Of a stretch of DNA of 64,000 bases, positions 27,340 through 34,596 are shown one piece after another. The stretch spans positions 1,999,001 through 2,063,000 of the forward strand of contig CP079108.1 of NCBI GenBank assembly GCA_019285715.1, read 5' to 3'. Origin of the DNA: Sphingosinicellaceae bacterium (GTDB taxonomy: Bacteria; Pseudomonadota; Alphaproteobacteria; Sphingomonadales; Sphingomonadaceae). Below the pieces are notes generated by a model. The model did no database searches. It saw nothing but the letters and a program-made list of their open reading frames with translations, and was not told the origin of the DNA. Both the position numbers and the translations under genes were made by a program. Position 1 is the stretch's first letter, and every line of letters begins with the position of its first letter.

Positions 27340-27929
27340 GGCAGGCTGGCCGTCCTAATCGTAAGGGTGCCCAGCAACGTTTGAACTACAAGACGATGCG
27401 GAAGTTTGTCCCCGTGGCAGACCGGGACCCGCTGGACCTTGGCATCATCCACCCAGCCCCGGCCTATGACACGGCTAATCGCGTTGGCTGGGTAGCCTAC
27501 AAGATATTCCCCGACACGCTAGAGGACCTTGGCAGTAGGCTTGGCATCCATGCCGAGGCTGGCATCATTGATACCCTGTGGTCCCCAGTAACCCGCTGGC
27601 TATTGAAGTCCTATGGCACTGACCAGCTAAGCAACCCGTATGACGTTGCTAGCCTCGCTGTCCGCCTCTGTATGTTCCATGATCGTAAGCGGCTAGGTTT
27701 CCCCGTCTATCCGGACAAAGCCATAACGCTGGCACTAGACGACCTCACAGAGGACAATCGACAAGAAGCCCTACGTGTAGCCGCTGAGACTATCGTTGAT
27801 TGTCAGCGCGCCGGTATGCACGAACCTACAGCCAGTGACATCAAGCATAACTATCAGCTTGTCACGAACATGGTCATTCATCTGGCCGCACTAACCACAA
27901 CAAAGGAAACTGCGGTATGTCCGCTCTAA
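27336..27929 (+). CDS. Hypothetical element protein, 197 aa
   Basis: GTG start overlapping the preceding stop. A basic N-terminus (RPNRKGAQQRLNYKTMRKF) is followed by an alpha-helical protein with a conserved-looking aromatic core (NRVGWVAYKIFPDTLEDLG, LAVRLCMFHDRKRLGFPVYP). No known family recognised. The basic start and compact helical body could suit a DNA-binding or replication-initiation role, but there are no catalytic tyrosine, HUH or Walker motifs to show this. Confidence 0.7.
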   Translation: MRQAGRPNRKGAQQRLNYKTMRKFVPVADRDPLDLGIIHPAPAYDTANRVGWVAYKIFPDTLEDLGSRLGIHAEAGIIDTLWSPVTRWLLKSYGTDQLSNPYDVASLAVRLCMFHDRKRLGFPVYPDKAITLALDDLTEDNRQEALRVAAETIVDCQRAGMHEPTASDIKHNYQLVTNMVIHLAALTTTKETAVCPL

Positions 27930-28471
27930 GTCATAAACATCGTATCACTGTTAATGCCGCCCTCGCTACTATCCATGCCAGCGGGGGAGATGCCTCGTTC
28001 GTTACCCGTACCGCTCGCACTCACATGGCTAGCGGGCATGATCCCCGGAAAGCCTACGAACTGGCGCTCAATGCCTTCGCCGCATCCAGCCCCGCCCTTA
28101 GCGGTACGTTGGAGCGCGTCACCCGACTAGTGCAGGCCAGCGATAGCGCGACCCTTGCCAAGTACGACACGGCCTTGAACCACTACAATGCTACCGGGGA
28201 TGAAAGCGGGCTGAACGCCCTTACTCCCATGATCGAAGCGGACATGGATGCGCTGGACGTGCGGGAGGATGCCAAGGCGGACGCTGTGGCTAACCCTGCG
28301 GACAGCCCCGCCGCTGCGCCTGTGGCTGAGCAGCCCCGTTCGTTCACCAATCCCGCCCAGTCCGGGGGAGCGGGCTACCGTCCCTCGAAGTCCGGGGAGG
28401 CGCTTGCTCGCCAGACGGGTGTGCCGCTGAGCTACACCGGGCCAGCCATCGACATGCCCCCGTCGTCCTAG
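27917..28471 (+). CDS. Hypothetical element protein, 184 aa, disordered C-terminus
   Basis: Overlaps the previous gene by 13 bp. The N-terminal 110 residues are helical and Ala-rich (VNAALATIHASGGDASFVTR, HDPRKAYELALNAFAASSPA), and the last 60 are Pro/Ala/Ser/Gly-rich and probably disordered (ADSPAAAPVAEQPRSF...SYTGPAIDMPPSS). No homologous family recognised. Low-complexity tails of this kind are frequent in phage structural or scaffolding proteins. Confidence 0.7.
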   Translation: MSALSHKHRITVNAALATIHASGGDASFVTRTARTHMASGHDPRKAYELALNAFAASSPALSGTLERVTRLVQASDSATLAKYDTALNHYNATGDESGLNALTPMIEADMDALDVREDAKADAVANPADSPAAAPVAEQPRSFTNPAQSGGAGYRPSKSGEALARQTGVPLSYTGPAIDMPPSS

Positions 28472-28612
28472 AGCGGCATACCGGGGAGTGACAGGGAAGC
28501 CCGCTGAACGCCTTCCTTTGGCGAGTGGCATAATCTCCCCCGCCAACCCCTCAACGCGCCCCAGCGCCTCCCTGACAAGCCTCGCTGCCAACCCTCCACT
28601 AACATCCAACCA

Positions 28613-28714
28613 ATGGAAACCCTAATGTCCTACTTCACGACCCTCATTTCAAATAAACATCAGACGCTAACCCTAATCGCCACTGTTGCTATCATCATCG
28701 TTGGCCGCGTCTAA
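28613..28714 (+). CDS. Tiny single-span membrane protein (33 aa)
   Basis: ATG at 28613 (a second ATG at 28625) gives a 33-residue peptide with a hydrophobic helix, LTLIATVAIIIVGRV, at its C-terminus. Its TAA shares bases with the ATG of the next gene (TAATG), a coupling that argues for real translation. It could be a holin-like, minor coat or regulatory peptide. Confidence 0.6.
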   Translation: METLMSYFTTLISNKHQTLTLIATVAIIIVGRV

Positions 28715-28989
28715 TGGCCTATGATCGTAACCGGGATAGGATGACCGGCATAATCCAGTCACGTAACCAGACTGCACGTAGGGCTATTGCTATTACAGGC
28801 TCAGCCCTCGACCTCGCTAACTACTGCGCTGAGCTTTTCATAGGCACAGCCGGTGCGGTTACGGTTATCCCCGTGGACAGCGATGACGATACGACTGTGA
28901 GCTTCGCGAGTCATCCCGTTGGATACCTACGCCTACAGTGCCGACGTGTAACCGTTTGTCCTGTCGGGACTATCGCGCTCTACCAATAA
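28714..28989 (+). CDS. Spike base protein-like (GTA/phage RCAP_Rcc01079-type)
   Basis: A 91-residue protein. From about residue 22 its pattern follows that of small phage and gene transfer agent spike base proteins: an Ala-x-Ile-Thr start (ARRAIAITGSALDLANYC), the segment ELFIGTAGAVTVIPVDSDDD, then TVSFASHPVGYLRLQCRRV and a final GTIALY. This is recognised by pattern, not by search. Those proteins help anchor head spikes or fibres on virions, so the element may package itself or modify a helper's particles. It is last in the run and translationally coupled to the tiny membrane protein. Confidence 0.6.
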   Translation: MAYDRNRDRMTGIIQSRNQTARRAIAITGSALDLANYCAELFIGTAGAVTVIPVDSDDDTTVSFASHPVGYLRLQCRRVTVCPVGTIALYQ

Positions 28990-28996
28990 GCCCAGT

Positions 28997-29113
28997 CTAA
29001 CCGGAGGGACTTCGTTCCATCAAGGAGGCGATAACGGCAACTCCAACTAAGACTGCTGCAATCATTATGGCAATAAGGAATGTGCCAACAGCTTTGGATT
29101 TGCTACGTTTCAT
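28997..29113 (-). CDS. Tiny single-span membrane protein (38 aa)
   Basis: A minus-strand ORF 84 bp beyond the integrase stop. It begins MKRSKSKAVG, then a hydrophobic helix TFLIAIMIAAVLVGVAVIA, ending LMERSPSG. The positive-inside N-terminus and clean helix are typical of small membrane proteins, but no good ribosome site is visible, so coding is moderately supported. Confidence 0.45.
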   Translation of the reverse strand: MKRSKSKAVGTFLIAIMIAAVLVGVAVIASLMERSPSG

Positions 29114-29196
29114 CAAACGAAGTTGCGCAATACGAATATCCGCACAACTCCAAGATGATATATATCGTGGCTTAATCGCTAGGCTAAGATGTTTGG

Positions 29197-30738
29197 TTAG
29201 CGTAATGGCTTAGGCGGCAATACGAACCCCGGTACGCGGTACAACGTCATTCCCTCCACTAGGCGATAGAGGCCATGACCGCTACCGTAGTCGTCAGCTA
29301 CTCCTTCCCCGCTGTGGCCCATTATTTGCCGCTGTACGCCTTCTATCATTCCGCTATGCCGAGCATTGTCCTTAAAAGTATGGCGGAATGAATGAAACAC
29401 TAGGCGCTTGTCTATCAGACCCAAGTTCTTGCGATACACGGTATACCACATGCTCCACTTAGCAGTATAGCTGCCGTACTTGTCCGGGGTCAGGTCAGAG
29501 AAAATGCGTTTCTGTTTAGCAGCAGTAGCAGTGTTGACTAGATCAATGAAGCCAAGTTCTACAAGGGTAGGGTGAACTGGAATGATGCGGGCGCTGCCTG
29601 AGTTCTTTAGGTGCAGGCCGTCCGCTTCATCCTCTACAATGTTAATCACCCAAGCCGTTTGAACTTCATCGTTACCGTCGCTGTATGTTGCCTTCCTGAC
29701 ATCACCGGGACGTAGCTGGCCAAGTTCCTCAAGTCTCGCCCCGGTGTACAAGGCGAGCAGCGGCAACCAGTAGGATGCCTCCCCACGACCTTGGGGTGGA
29801 CGTTCGCCGAGAGCATGTACAGGGCCAGCGAACAAGGTGGCCAGCGCCTCCGTGTCGTAGACGGCGCGTTTACGTGCAGCGGCCTTAGGGTCGGGGAGGG
29901 TTATGCCCTTGGCATAGTTCACCGGTATCATGTCGTTATCCAAGGCGTAGCCAAGCAGGCCGGAGATACGGGATAGCTTCATCTTCGTGTTCGCTATCGT
30001 CGTGCCTTTTCCTAGCAGCTTGTCCTTAAAGTCCAGCATATCCCGGCGTGTGATTTGCTCCACGGCTACGCGGCCAATCGCCTCATAGAGCCAGCGTACA
30101 GATGCCTTGGCAGCATCCCTTGTCTTGGCAGTTACCTTGCGCTCAATGGACCAGCGCTCGATAACTGTTTCAAGCATTGTCCCTACTGTTCGATCAGGCT
30201 GAGCCTCAGGGGGAGGGGGCACCACGGGCGCTTCCACTTCCCGCCGCTGGCGTAGCTCGTACTGGACCGCTGCTAGGTTCTGATTGGCAATGCGGGCCGC
30301 TTCGTCGGCGTCCCTCACGATGTCCCGGATAGCCCGCTGCTTCTCGCTCAGGCTGGCCGTCGATCCTCCTAGCTCCCGGATGACCGTTTGCCGCATGACC
30401 TCCCGTGCTTCGTACTCCCGCTCTTTCCCAGCCGTCAGGGCGTCTAGGAACTCCATGGCCTCTAGCTCGTGCTGGCCTTGCCAGTCCCGGCGTTGACGCT
30501 GGCGAGGGGTCAGGGAGGGCGCTGGCGGGGCCACTGAGAGGGCTAGGCTGGCGCGGGCATCATCTATCAGGCCATTGGTCCGAACGGCCTCAGCTTGCGC
30601 TCTGCGCTTGGCCTCTGGCCGGTCCTTAGTTTTGAGGGAATAGCTCCACTCCCTGCGGCCTAGCTGAGCCTGCAAATCAACGGGCACCAGCCGCCTAAAA
30701 TAGTAGGTCGCGCCGGGCTTGGAGAGGTAGTTGCACAT
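29197..30738 (-). CDS. int: Tyrosine recombinase / phage-type integrase with DUF6538-like N-terminus
   Basis: The enzyme that inserts the element at tRNA-Ala. The N-terminus (YYFRRLVPVDLQAQLGRREW) is the arm-binding DUF6538-type domain, followed by a helical linker and core-binding SAM-like domain (about residues 190-290). The catalytic domain shows TGARLEELGQL (first Arg), HSFRHTF (HxxR), GHSGEGVADDYG (His and the nucleophile Tyr). I prefer the ATG at 30738, with AAGG close upstream, over one at 30768. It is read away from tRNA-Ala, which begins the element on this side. Confidence 0.94.
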   Translation of the reverse strand: MCNYLSKPGATYYFRRLVPVDLQAQLGRREWSYSLKTKDRPEAKRRAQAEAVRTNGLIDDARASLALSVAPPAPSLTPRQRQRRDWQGQHELEAMEFLDALTAGKEREYEAREVMRQTVIRELGGSTASLSEKQRAIRDIVRDADEAARIANQNLAAVQYELRQRREVEAPVVPPPPEAQPDRTVGTMLETVIERWSIERKVTAKTRDAAKASVRWLYEAIGRVAVEQITRRDMLDFKDKLLGKGTTIANTKMKLSRISGLLGYALDNDMIPVNYAKGITLPDPKAAARKRAVYDTEALATLFAGPVHALGERPPQGRGEASYWLPLLALYTGARLEELGQLRPGDVRKATYSDGNDEVQTAWVINIVEDEADGLHLKNSGSARIIPVHPTLVELGFIDLVNTATAAKQKRIFSDLTPDKYGSYTAKWSMWYTVYRKNLGLIDKRLVFHSFRHTFKDNARHSGMIEGVQRQIMGHSGEGVADDYGSGHGLYRLVEGMTLYRVPGFVLPPKPLR

Positions 30739-30775
30739 CGCCTTTGTAGTCCTCCATGTGTGGGACACGTGTGGC

Positions 30776-30791
30776 GTAAGTGCTTGTTCTC
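30776..30791 (-). repeat. Right member of the imperfect inverted pair near the element ends
   Basis: On the minus strand it reads GAGAACAAGCACTTAC, matching the left copy at 23605-23620 in inverted orientation. It lies between integrase and the attachment site. Confidence 0.5.
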
Positions 30792-30801
30792 CGTGTATAA
30801 T

Positions 30802-30822
30802 CTAAGGGTTTCAATCCCTTAG
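30802..30822. repeat. Perfect 7-bp inverted repeat between integrase and tRNA-Ala
   Basis: CTAAGGG and CCCTTAG around a 7-bp loop. It could end the tRNA-Ala transcript or be an operator or Xis-type site for the integrase gene. No T run follows on the minus strand. Confidence 0.5.
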
Positions 30823-30828
30823 AGGCCG

Positions 30829-30847
30829 TTGGTGGAGCAGAGGGGGA
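30829..30847. repeat. Proximal attachment site within tRNA-Ala 3' end
   Basis: Identical to 23561-23579. It covers the T-arm 3' half, acceptor stem and CCA of tRNA-Ala, so the tRNA is kept intact at this end. Confidence 0.93.
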
Positions 30848-30905
30848 TCGAACCCCTGACCTCAGCAGTGCGATTGCTGCGCTCTCCCATCTGAGCTACT
30901 GCCCC
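30830..30905 (-). tRNA. tRNA-Ala(CGC), integration target
   Basis: On the minus strand the acceptor GGGGCAG pairs with CTGCTCC, giving the G3-U70 pair that identifies alanine tRNAs. The anticodon stem CAGCA/TGCTG encloses loop ATCGCAC (anticodon CGC). CCA is encoded. Its 3' end forms the attachment site of the neighbouring element. Confidence 0.95.
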
Positions 30906-30973
30906 ACATAGACGGAAGGCGGTCCCTATACGAGTGGCACGGAGCCAACGCAACGGGCGATTAGGGCCTGCGA

Positions 30974-31840
30974 TCAGGCTGCGGCGGCGCGTCTTTGCGC
31001 ATAGGCCTGCGTACCCCGGTGAATGACCCGGTCACCCTCGACGATCGCGGCAATGTCGAGGTCTGGCTTGCCTTCGAGTTCGGCGTACAACGGCGCAAAG
31101 TCGGTATCGAGGGTTGCGCGCAGCAACTGCTCGAAGCTGTCGATGACGAAATAGCCCTGCTGGAAGTCGTCGATGCGGTACGGCGTCCGCATCACCCGCG
31201 CGAGGTCGAAGCCGATCCGGTTCGGCGACGGGTCGTCGAGGGCGAAGCGGCTCTCGCCGTGGCTGGAGACGATGCCGGCACCATAGAGCTTGAGGTCGCC
31301 GCTTTCCCGGATCAGGCCGAACTCGACGGTGTACCAGTACAGCCGCGCCAACCGGGCGATCGCGCCGAACTCCATCGAGCGCAGACCGCCCTGGCCGTAG
31401 GCCTGCATGTAATCCGCGAACACCGGCTGGCTGAGCAGCGGGACGTGCCCGAAGACGTCGTGGAAGACGTCGGGGGCTTCGAGGTAGTCGAGCTCGTGCG
31501 CGCCGCGGATGAAGCTGCCGGCAACGAAGCGCCGGTTGGCAAGATGCTCGTAGAAAACCGCGTCGGGGACCAGCCCGGGGACCGCGACGACGCTCCAGCC
31601 GGTCGCCTTGTGGAGCCGTTCGGACAGCTCGTCGAAGTCGGGGATGCCGGGCTCCGACAGCGCCAGGATATCGAGGCCGGCGAGGAAGGCGGGGTGGGCG
31701 CGGTCTTTCAGCAGGCTGGTCTGGCGCGCGAACAGCGTGTCCCACACCGCATGCTCCGCCGGAGTATAATCGCCCCACTTCTGCGGGACGGTCCAGTCAG
31801 CGGCAGCGCCGGGCGGGGGCAGGGCATCGGTTTCGGCCAT
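30974..31840 (-). CDS. phhA: Phenylalanine 4-monooxygenase
   Basis: Converts phenylalanine to tyrosine with pterin and Fe(II). The 288-residue bacterial catalytic domain shows the iron ligands in PDVFHDVFGHVPLL (two His) and WYTVEFGLI (Glu). It feeds tyrosine into the hpd-hmgA pathway. Those genes lie on the same strand beyond the integrated element, so the three steps were probably neighbours before insertion. Recycling of the pterin needs a phhB, which is not in the window. Confidence 0.96.
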   Translation of the reverse strand: MAETDALPPPGAAADWTVPQKWGDYTPAEHAVWDTLFARQTSLLKDRAHPAFLAGLDILALSEPGIPDFDELSERLHKATGWSVVAVPGLVPDAVFYEHLANRRFVAGSFIRGAHELDYLEAPDVFHDVFGHVPLLSQPVFADYMQAYGQGGLRSMEFGAIARLARLYWYTVEFGLIRESGDLKLYGAGIVSSHGESRFALDDPSPNRIGFDLARVMRTPYRIDDFQQGYFVIDSFEQLLRATLDTDFAPLYAELEGKPDLDIAAIVEGDRVIHRGTQAYAQRRAAAA

Positions 31841-31957
31841 ATTGTCATGTTAACCTGTGGCAAACGGCTTGGGTAGCCCGGCGCGGACTCCGCAGCCGCG
31901 GACGGTCCGGTCCGCGCCCCGAGATTGTCGAACCACATCCGGTTCAAGGAGAAAAGC

Positions 31958-32602
31958 ATGTATTCGAAACGACTTACGGCCGGGTTCAAGATGGCCTCCC
32001 AGCTTCACGAAGGACACGAAAGGAAGGGCGTCGGGACGCCGTATCTTTCGCATCTGCTCGGTGTCGCGAGCCTGGTGATCGAGCACGGCGGCGACGACAA
32101 GCACACCATTGCCGCTCTGCTCCACGACGCGGTCGAGGATTGCGGCGGCCAGCCGACCCTCGACAAGATTCGCAAGCGCTTCGGCAAGACCGTCGCAGAG
32201 ACGGTCGAGCAATGCTCCGACAGCGTGACCGAGGACGCGTCCGCCAAGCTGGACTGGGAGGACCGCAAGCGCGCCTACGTTGCCGCCGTCGCGACCAAGA
32301 GTGCCCGCGCCGCTTTCGTTACCGCGTGCGACAAGCTCCACAACGCGAACGCGATCCTGAACGATCACCTGATCGGCGAGGACGACGACGGCACGACCGT
32401 CTGGGACCGCTTCGGCGACAAGAGCCGTGGGCAGGTCGTTGCCTATTACACCGCAATGGTCGCCGCGCTTCACTCCCGCATCCCGGAGCCGCTGTGGGAG
32501 AGGCTGGCGCGGACGGTCGCGGCGCTGGAGATGCTCGCCGACCCGGTCGAGCATCAGCGCTGGGTCGACCGGCTGACCGGGCGCGTCGAGGCTCAGCGAT
32601 GA
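31958..32602 (+). CDS. HD-domain protein resembling small alarmone hydrolases (MESH1/SAH)
   Basis: 214 residues from the ATG at 31958, with AAGGAG 7 bp upstream; an earlier TTG is unlikely. The HD fingerprint matches the hydrolase half of RelA/SpoT: HERKGVGTPYLSHLLGVA, then LLHDAVEDCG (HDxxED), and later CDKLHNANAIL (DKLxN). There is no synthetase domain. The inferred role is hydrolysis of (p)ppGpp or a related nucleotide in the cytoplasm. It overlaps the CinA-type gene by 4 bp (ATGA), so they form a two-gene unit. Confidence 0.82.
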   Translation: MYSKRLTAGFKMASQLHEGHERKGVGTPYLSHLLGVASLVIEHGGDDKHTIAALLHDAVEDCGGQPTLDKIRKRFGKTVAETVEQCSDSVTEDASAKLDWEDRKRAYVAAVATKSARAAFVTACDKLHNANAILNDHLIGEDDDGTTVWDRFGDKSRGQVVAYYTAMVAALHSRIPEPLWERLARTVAALEMLADPVEHQRWVDRLTGRVEAQR

Positions 32603-33099
32603 CGGGCGTAGCCTCGATGGAGGGCTTGTTCGAGCAGGCGCGTACCGTCGCCGCCGCCCTCGTCGCGCGGCGCCAAACGGTCGCGGTCGCGGAGTCCTCG
32701 ACGGGCGGATTGATCTCGGCGGCATTGCTCGCGGTGCCGGGGGCTTCGGCCTATTACCTCGGTGGCGGGGTGATCTACACGGCGCGGGCGCGGCACCGGC
32801 TGCTCGACCTGAAGCGCGAGGATGTCGTCGGCATCAAGTCGGCGAGCGAGCCGTATGCGATGCTGCTCGCGGAGACGGTACGGCGGCGGTTCAGCGCGAG
32901 TTGGGGGATTTCAGAGACCGGCGCGTCGGGTCCGACCGGTAATCCGTACGGCGATGCGGCGGGACACAGTTGCTTCGCGGTGGCCGGCGGGGCGACACTC
33001 GCCCGGACGCTGGAGACCGGCAGCAGCGACCGCCTCGGCAACATGGTCGCCTTCGCGACCGCGGCGCTGGCGCTGCTCGGCCAGCAGATCGAAGGCTGA
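32599..33099 (+). CDS. CinA C-terminal domain protein (nicotinamide-nucleotide amidase family)
   Basis: 166 residues, ATG overlapping the stop of the HD gene. It shows the amidase motifs ESSTGGLISAALLAVPGAS, YYLGGGVIYT and SETGASGPTGNPYGDAAGHS. Stand-alone domains of this type deamidate nicotinamide mononucleotide in pyridine nucleotide recycling. The N-terminal MoeA-like domain of full CinA is absent. Coupling to an alarmone hydrolase-like gene suggests a nucleotide housekeeping unit, by inference. Confidence 0.87.
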   Translation: MTGVASMEGLFEQARTVAAALVARRQTVAVAESSTGGLISAALLAVPGASAYYLGGGVIYTARARHRLLDLKREDVVGIKSASEPYAMLLAETVRRRFSASWGISETGASGPTGNPYGDAAGHSCFAVAGGATLARTLETGSSDRLGNMVAFATAALALLGQQIEG

Positions 33100-33103
33100 A
33101 GCC

Positions 33104-33177
33104 TGGATGCCCCGCGAGGATTCGAACCTCGATTAACGGAGTCAGAGTCCGTTGTCTTACCTTTAGACGACAGGGCA
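33104..33177 (-). tRNA. tRNA-Gln(CUG)
   Basis: The minus-strand acceptor TGCCCTG pairs with CGGGGCA. The anticodon stem ACGGA/TCCGT encloses loop CTCTGAC (anticodon CUG). The T arm contains GGTTCGAATCC and CCA is encoded. It starts five bases after the cinA-type stop on the opposite strand. Confidence 0.95.
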
Positions 33178-33266
33178 GTGGGGCGCGGCGGTGGTTAGCT
33201 TTTGGGTGGTGCCAAGTCAACGCGTCAGACGCTAAGCAGGCAAATCCCTTCGAAGGACCTGACTCC

Positions 33267-34457
33267 ATGCGCTTCGGACTTCTCGCTGCCCTGATCGCGA
33301 CGCCGCTCGCCGCCGCCCCGGTTGCGCAGGGCCCTGCCAACGTGCCGTCCTTCAAGCCCGCGTTCCCGAACCAGACCCGCGCCGAGGCGGTCAAGACCCG
33401 GACGCCGCTGAAAATCACCGAGGTTGCGACCGGCCTGGACACGCCGTGGGGGCTGGCGTTCCTGCCCGACGGCCGGATGCTGGTCAGCGAGAAGCAGGCG
33501 AGCGCGCTCCGTATCGTCAGCCCGAACGGTGCCAAGTCGGCGCGGCTGACCGGCACACCGCCGACGGATACGCGCGGGCAGGGCGGCATGTTCGATGTCG
33601 CGCTGTCGCCCGACTATGCGACGTCGGGCACGATCTTCTGGAGCTATGCCGAGAGCCGCACCGGCGGCACCGGGCTGGCGGTGGCGCGCGGCAGGCTGGT
33701 CACCGGTGCGGCACCGCGCGTCGAGAACGTGCGGGTGATCTTCCGGATGATGCCGACACTGGATTCGATCCAGCATTACGGGGCGCGGCTCGTTTTCGCC
33801 CGCGACGGCACATTGTTCGTGACGATGGGCGAGCGCTCGATCCTGCCGGGCCGCGTCCAGGCGCAGAACCTCAAGAGCGACCTCGGCAAGATCGCCCGCA
33901 TCAACCCCGACGGCTCGGTGCCGAAGAACAACCCGTTCGTCGGTAAGGCGGGCGTGCGGCCGGAGATCTGGTCCTACGGCCACCGCAACGTCGAGGCGGC
34001 GGCGCTCGATGCCGGCGGCCGCCTGTGGGAGGTCGAGATGGGGCCACGCGGCGGCGACGAGCTCAACCGCCCGGAGGCCGGCAAGGACTACGGCTGGCCA
34101 ACGATCGGCTACGGCGAGGAGTATTCGGGCCTGCGCGTCGGCAAGGGCCTGACCCAGGCGAAGGGCATGGAGCAGCCGGTCTATTACTGGGACCCGGTGA
34201 TCGCGCCCTCGGGCCTGGCGATCTATTCGGGCAAGGCGATCCCGGAGTGGAAGGGCAACTTCTTCATCGGCGGGTTGGCATCCACGGCGCTCGTGCGGCT
34301 GGTGCTGCGTGACGACCGCGTGGTCGGCGAGGAGCGGCTGCTGACCGAGCGCGGCGACCGCATCCGGGACGTCGTCGAGGGACCGGACGGTGCGCTGTAC
34401 CTGCTGACGGACGACAGCAGCGGCAAGATTCTGAGGGTCGGGCCGGCCAAACCCTGA
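33267..34457 (+). CDS. Exported PQQ-dependent sugar dehydrogenase (aldose/sorbosone type)
   Basis: 396 residues with a signal peptide (MRFGLLAALIATPLAAAPVA) and GAAGGAC ribosome site. The six-bladed beta-propeller family is shown by TPWGLAFLPDGRMLVSEK, GGMFDVALSPDYATSG, the charged RIYRINPDG-like motif (KIARINPDGSVPKNNPF), SYGHRNVEAAALDAGG and WEVEMGPRGGDELN. Located in the periplasm, it would oxidise aldoses using PQQ. No pqq biosynthesis genes are in the window. Confidence 0.9.
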   Translation: MRFGLLAALIATPLAAAPVAQGPANVPSFKPAFPNQTRAEAVKTRTPLKITEVATGLDTPWGLAFLPDGRMLVSEKQASALRIVSPNGAKSARLTGTPPTDTRGQGGMFDVALSPDYATSGTIFWSYAESRTGGTGLAVARGRLVTGAAPRVENVRVIFRMMPTLDSIQHYGARLVFARDGTLFVTMGERSILPGRVQAQNLKSDLGKIARINPDGSVPKNNPFVGKAGVRPEIWSYGHRNVEAAALDAGGRLWEVEMGPRGGDELNRPEAGKDYGWPTIGYGEEYSGLRVGKGLTQAKGMEQPVYYWDPVIAPSGLAIYSGKAIPEWKGNFFIGGLASTALVRLVLRDDRVVGEERLLTERGDRIRDVVEGPDGALYLLTDDSSGKILRVGPAKP

Positions 34458-34466
34458 CCGGGAGCC

Positions 34467-34495
34467 TTGACCCGCCGCCCCACCTCGGCTAACCG
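34467..34495 (+). promoter_or_regulatory. Promoter of the rpsB-tsf operon
   Basis: TTGACC, a 17-bp spacer and TAACCG, located just after the sugar dehydrogenase stop and about 100 bp before rpsB. It is a good match to a sigma-70-type promoter in this group. Confidence 0.6.
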
Positions 34496-34515
34496 CGCCG
34501 CTCTCGAAAACCCCA

Positions 34516-34565
34516 CGCAGGGGCAACCCATCCGGTGCCGGGCGCAAACCCGTTCACCCCCTGCG
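34516..34565 (+). promoter_or_regulatory. rpsB leader hairpin, possible S2 autoregulatory element
   Basis: CGCAGGGG (34516-34523) pairs perfectly with CCCCTGCG (34558-34565) around an internal CCGGTGCCGG element, 31 bp before the start codon. Ribosomal protein S2 represses its own leader in other bacteria, so a similar function is inferred here. Confidence 0.4.
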
Positions 34566-34596
34566 GCGGTATAACCGGATAGAGGAGAACGATACC

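Larger units (their letters stand above)
23561..30847. mobile_element. 7.3-kb integrative element in tRNA-Ala(CGC), phage-derived or satellite-like
   Basis: Bounded by a 19-bp direct repeat of the tRNA-Ala 3' end (23561-23579 and 30829-30847). It encodes a tyrosine integrase beside the intact tRNA, a serine resolvase, a compact six-gene plus-strand run, small membrane proteins and a lone cargo protein. Base composition is visibly lower in GC than either flank, and the minus-strand tRNA and aromatic catabolism genes on both sides continue across it. There is no terminase, portal, major capsid or tail gene, so it is not a complete tailed prophage. One gene resembles spike base proteins, which favours a satellite, a very small virus or a reduced prophage. 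Confidence 0.88.

Noticed and set aside
23561-30847. Interpretation as an intact tailed prophage
   Set aside because: The size is too small, and terminase, portal, capsid, tail and lysis genes are absent.
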